DNA from: UBA2266 sp964406945
GTDB lineage: Bacteria > Planctomycetota > Phycisphaerae > Sedimentisphaerales > Anaerobacaceae
NCBI GenBank assembly: GCA_964406945.1
Contig: CAYOTO010000061.1
Span: 1 to 16,170 of the forward strand
Direction of reading: 5' to 3'
Length of the DNA: 16,170 bases
Every line of letters begins with the position of its first letter. Positions within the stretch are counted from its first letter, which is position 1. Under the pieces are notes generated by a model. The model saw nothing but the letters and a program-made list of their open reading frames with translations. It had not been told where the DNA came from and ran no database searches. Made by a program: the position numbers and the translations under genes. Positions 13,965 to 16,170 of this stretch are shown in pieces.

Positions 13965-16170
13965 ATGTGTAGAAAGTCAATTCTTACGATGGCGGTTCTG
14001 GCAATCGCCTGTACTGCCGCCGTCAGCGATGCGGCGCCGATCATTACCGCTGTGTCCCGCGGAGGCGGAAGCGGTAATACTCCGCCTGAAATCGCCCCGG
14101 CTGGACTGGCCGAAGATTCGCTGTGCTTTGTGGACAGAACTCACGAGTACAACGACCTTCCGGCAGAAATGGTGGGGCTCGAGTACGTTATGGTGGCCAA
14201 TGACGACAAGACAGTCGGCGACTACACACTTGATGTCACGGTGGCCGAGGTCTGCACATTGTACGTCATACTTGACAATCGTGTAACTGACAACCAAGCA
14301 AACACTCCATCCGACGTTCCGGACGGACACTGGCTTAAAGAGCTTGGGTTTCAGCGTACCGAGATGTTTGTCGGTATTGACGAGGGCGGCGACGGTGACA
14401 TCGACAACACCAGCACCGTTTGGGCCGCTACTTTCAGGCCCGGGACTATTACGTTGCGAGAGCAGAATGACGGCGGCAGCAGGAATATGTACGGTGTGGC
14501 GGCCGGACCGCCCCAGGTTAAGGCAGCCAATCCCGCTCCTGAAGACGGATCGCAGGTTGACAGCCTCGCTGTCGGCCTGAGTTGGGACGGGGGCTTTTAT
14601 GCCAGCGGCCATCATGTATACTTCAGCAACGACCTTGCAGCAGTAGAGAATCGTGATGCCTCGGCCGACGAGGGAATCAAGACTTCGGAATCCATGTTCA
14701 AGATCGGGCTTGAAGCGGGCGAGACTTACTATTGGGTCGTGGATGAAGTCAACGACACGCATCCCGACAGCCCGTGGGCCGGCGATGTGTGGAGTTTTTC
14801 GGTAGTTCCTCTTAAGCCCACAAATCCAAGTCCCGCCGACGGTGCGGATCTGGTTTCGCTGGATGTCGAACTTAGCTGGACGCCGGGGCTCGGATCGCTC
14901 GCCGACTATCTGTATCTCGGTCTGGACCCGGACGCAGTTGCCAATTCAACAACCCCTCTGGTCGAAGCCGCAAACAGCCAAGGCCAGGCGGTTAGCGCCC
15001 TGCAGGGCGAAACCACATACTACTGGTGTATCGGCAGCATCGACGCCGGAGGCACCGAAACGAAAAGTGATGTATGGAGCTTCACGACCGTACCCAACAT
15101 CGCCGAAGAAGACCCCGATCTGCTCGTTCATTATGAATTTGATGAAAGCGGAACCGAAACTGCTTTAGATTCGTCAGGCAAAGGCCACCACGGAACTCTT
15201 ATAGCCGGAGGCAGCGGCGTACCGACCCGAGTTCCCGGCATTATTGGTGGAGCCATCGAGTTTGCGGGCGATGGGGACATGGTCCTTTATGATGCAGACG
15301 GCGGCGCCTTCCTGAACGGCCATGACGCCATGAGTATAGCAGTCTGGATCAAATCCGCTGTTGTGAATACGGACAAGGGCTTTGTTATCTTCGAAGATCC
15401 GGACGGCGGCGACAGTCGTAATATCCGCTATGACAGTGCCGGAGCCAACGGAGGCGCCGATGACTGCCTGAAATACGGTCTGACCACCACATCAGGAAAT
15501 CAGGCAGACGAAGCTTCAGAAAACTCACAGGTAGCCGGCGAATGGCAGCATGTAACTATGATCTGGGAAAGCGGCCAACCGTTGAGGCTCTACCTGAACG
15601 GCGTGCTGGATACACCTTCTTCGGCGGATACACCCGAGACCGGTACAACAACCGGCGCATCGAAGTTTATCGTCGGAAAGGGAGCCAAGGACGGCTCAGG
15701 CTCATGGGACGGACTCATCGACGACGTGCGAGTCTACAGCAGAGCCTTGACCGAAGAGGAGATCGTGGACCTCATGCGGGGCGATCCGCTTCTCGCCTGG
15801 AATCCCAATCCCAAGGACGGCGTCGAGGTCAGCGCCGAAGACGCAAGACCTCTGACCTGGTCGCCCGGCGATACCGCTGCATTCCATGACGTGTATCTGG
15901 GAACCAACAGAAACGATGTAATGAACGCAGACGTCGATTCGACCGGCATCTATCAGGGCCGCGTGGGTCCGAACAACTTCGACCCCGGTATGCTGACTCT
16001 CGGTCAGGATTATTACTGGCGCGTCGATGAGGTCGAATTCGACGGAACCACCCATGAAGGCCACACGTGGCATTTGAATCTGCTGAATTCGCTTGTTGTG
16101 GATGATTTCGAGTCGTACGGCGACGACACTGTTGTTACGCCGGACGGCGGCAGGATATGGTATACCTGGT
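13965..16170 (+). CDS. Secreted LamG protein with FN3-like repeats (3' partial, 735 codons)
   Basis: Large exported surface protein, open to the end of the window with no stop. ATG 13965 has GGAGG eight bases upstream. Domains in order: signal peptide 1-24 (MCRKSILTMAVLAIACTAAVSDAA); an N-terminal beta-rich domain of unknown family (25-180, with LCFVDRTHEY and acidic GIDEGGDGDIDNT); FN3-like repeat 1 (about 183-282) with YYWVVDEVN and VWSF; repeat 2 (about 283-382) with YYWCIGSID and VWSFTT; a LamG/concanavalin-like domain (about 386-606) opening LLVHYEFDESG and containing HVTMIWESG, RLYLNGVLD and GLIDDVRVYSRALTEEEI; repeat 3 (about 609-704) with HDVYLGTN, YYWRVDEV and HTWHL; then the start of a VDDFESYGDD module, which in planctomycete proteins is usually followed by a carbohydrate-binding-like domain. 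Likely an adhesin or glycan-binding scaffold. Whether it ends in a PEP-CTERM or other anchor cannot be seen. Confidence 0.8.
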   Translation, partial: MCRKSILTMAVLAIACTAAVSDAAPIITAVSRGGGSGNTPPEIAPAGLAEDSLCFVDRTHEYNDLPAEMVGLEYVMVANDDKTVGDYTLDVTVAEVCTLYVILDNRVTDNQANTPSDVPDGHWLKELGFQRTEMFVGIDEGGDGDIDNTSTVWAATFRPGTITLREQNDGGSRNMYGVAAGPPQVKAANPAPEDGSQVDSLAVGLSWDGGFYASGHHVYFSNDLAAVENRDASADEGIKTSESMFKIGLEAGETYYWVVDEVNDTHPDSPWAGDVWSFSVVPLKPTNPSPADGADLVSLDVELSWTPGLGSLADYLYLGLDPDAVANSTTPLVEAANSQGQAVSALQGETTYYWCIGSIDAGGTETKSDVWSFTTVPNIAEEDPDLLVHYEFDESGTETALDSSGKGHHGTLIAGGSGVPTRVPGIIGGAIEFAGDGDMVLYDADGGAFLNGHDAMSIAVWIKSAVVNTDKGFVIFEDPDGGDSRNIRYDSAGANGGADDCLKYGLTTTSGNQADEASENSQVAGEWQHVTMIWESGQPLRLYLNGVLDTPSSADTPETGTTTGASKFIVGKGAKDGSGSWDGLIDDVRVYSRALTEEEIVDLMRGDPLLAWNPNPKDGVEVSAEDARPLTWSPGDTAAFHDVYLGTNRNDVMNADVDSTGIYQGRVGPNNFDPGMLTLGQDYYWRVDEVEFDGTTHEGHTWHLNLLNSLVVDDFESYGDDTVVTPDGGRIWYTW

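Noticed and set aside
13977..14762. 261-codon minus-strand open frame
   Set aside because: Antisense to the signal peptide and first repeats of the LamG protein; no recognisable protein features.
1..16170. tRNA, rRNA, CRISPR array, integrase or defence genes
   Set aside because: No cloverleaf, rRNA core sequence, regularly spaced repeats or corresponding protein motifs were seen anywhere on either strand.

Overview
The window looks like a chromosomal segment from a Gram-negative planctomycete, probably of the Phycisphaerae/Sedimentisphaerales type. Four things point there: a PEP-CTERM exported protein, a large secreted LamG protein with repeated 'YYWRVDEV' modules, a LpxL/HtrB-type lipid A acyltransferase (so an LPS outer membrane), and scattered remnants of REP-associated tyrosine transposases (RAYTs). 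The lineage is inferred from protein style; no rRNA or other marker gene is present.

Layout. Positions 1-790 are a mobile-element graveyard with two RAYT remnants, a REP-like hairpin and the C-terminal end of another transposase. Positions 885-2020 hold a good promoter and a two-gene plus-strand unit of small exported proteins; the first is PEP-CTERM and the second is cut off by an insertion. Positions 1996-2206 are a 211-bp internally deleted RAYT element with inverted ends, lying exactly between two convergent genes.

Positions 12140-2204 (minus strand) carry seven co-directional genes. In order of transcription they are a secreted tandem FAD-dependent oxidoreductase with a discoidin-like insert and helical-repeat tail, a xylose isomerase-like enzyme, a PIG-L deacetylase, a NagB-like deaminase, a PfkB kinase, a DUF4432 mutarotase-like protein and a mannitol-1-phosphate dehydrogenase-like enzyme. 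The last six are tightly packed (gaps of 1-32 nt), each with its own ribosome binding site. Together they read as a catabolic operon for an N-acetylated (amino)sugar: deacetylation, phosphorylation, deamination/isomerisation and a redox step at the ketose/polyol level. The isomerase and the NagB homologue both differ from their model enzymes at active-site positions, so the real substrate is probably not plain GlcNAc or xylose. This is the best candidate here for an undescribed pathway.

Positions 12323-13393 (plus) carry the acyltransferase, driven by a near-consensus promoter so close to the ATG that the mRNA would be almost leaderless. Positions 13394-13964 contain no gene, but have a plausible promoter and a long, hairpin-rich leader in front of the last gene. 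Positions 13965-16170 are the first 735 codons of a secreted LamG/FN3-like surface protein that continues past the window end.
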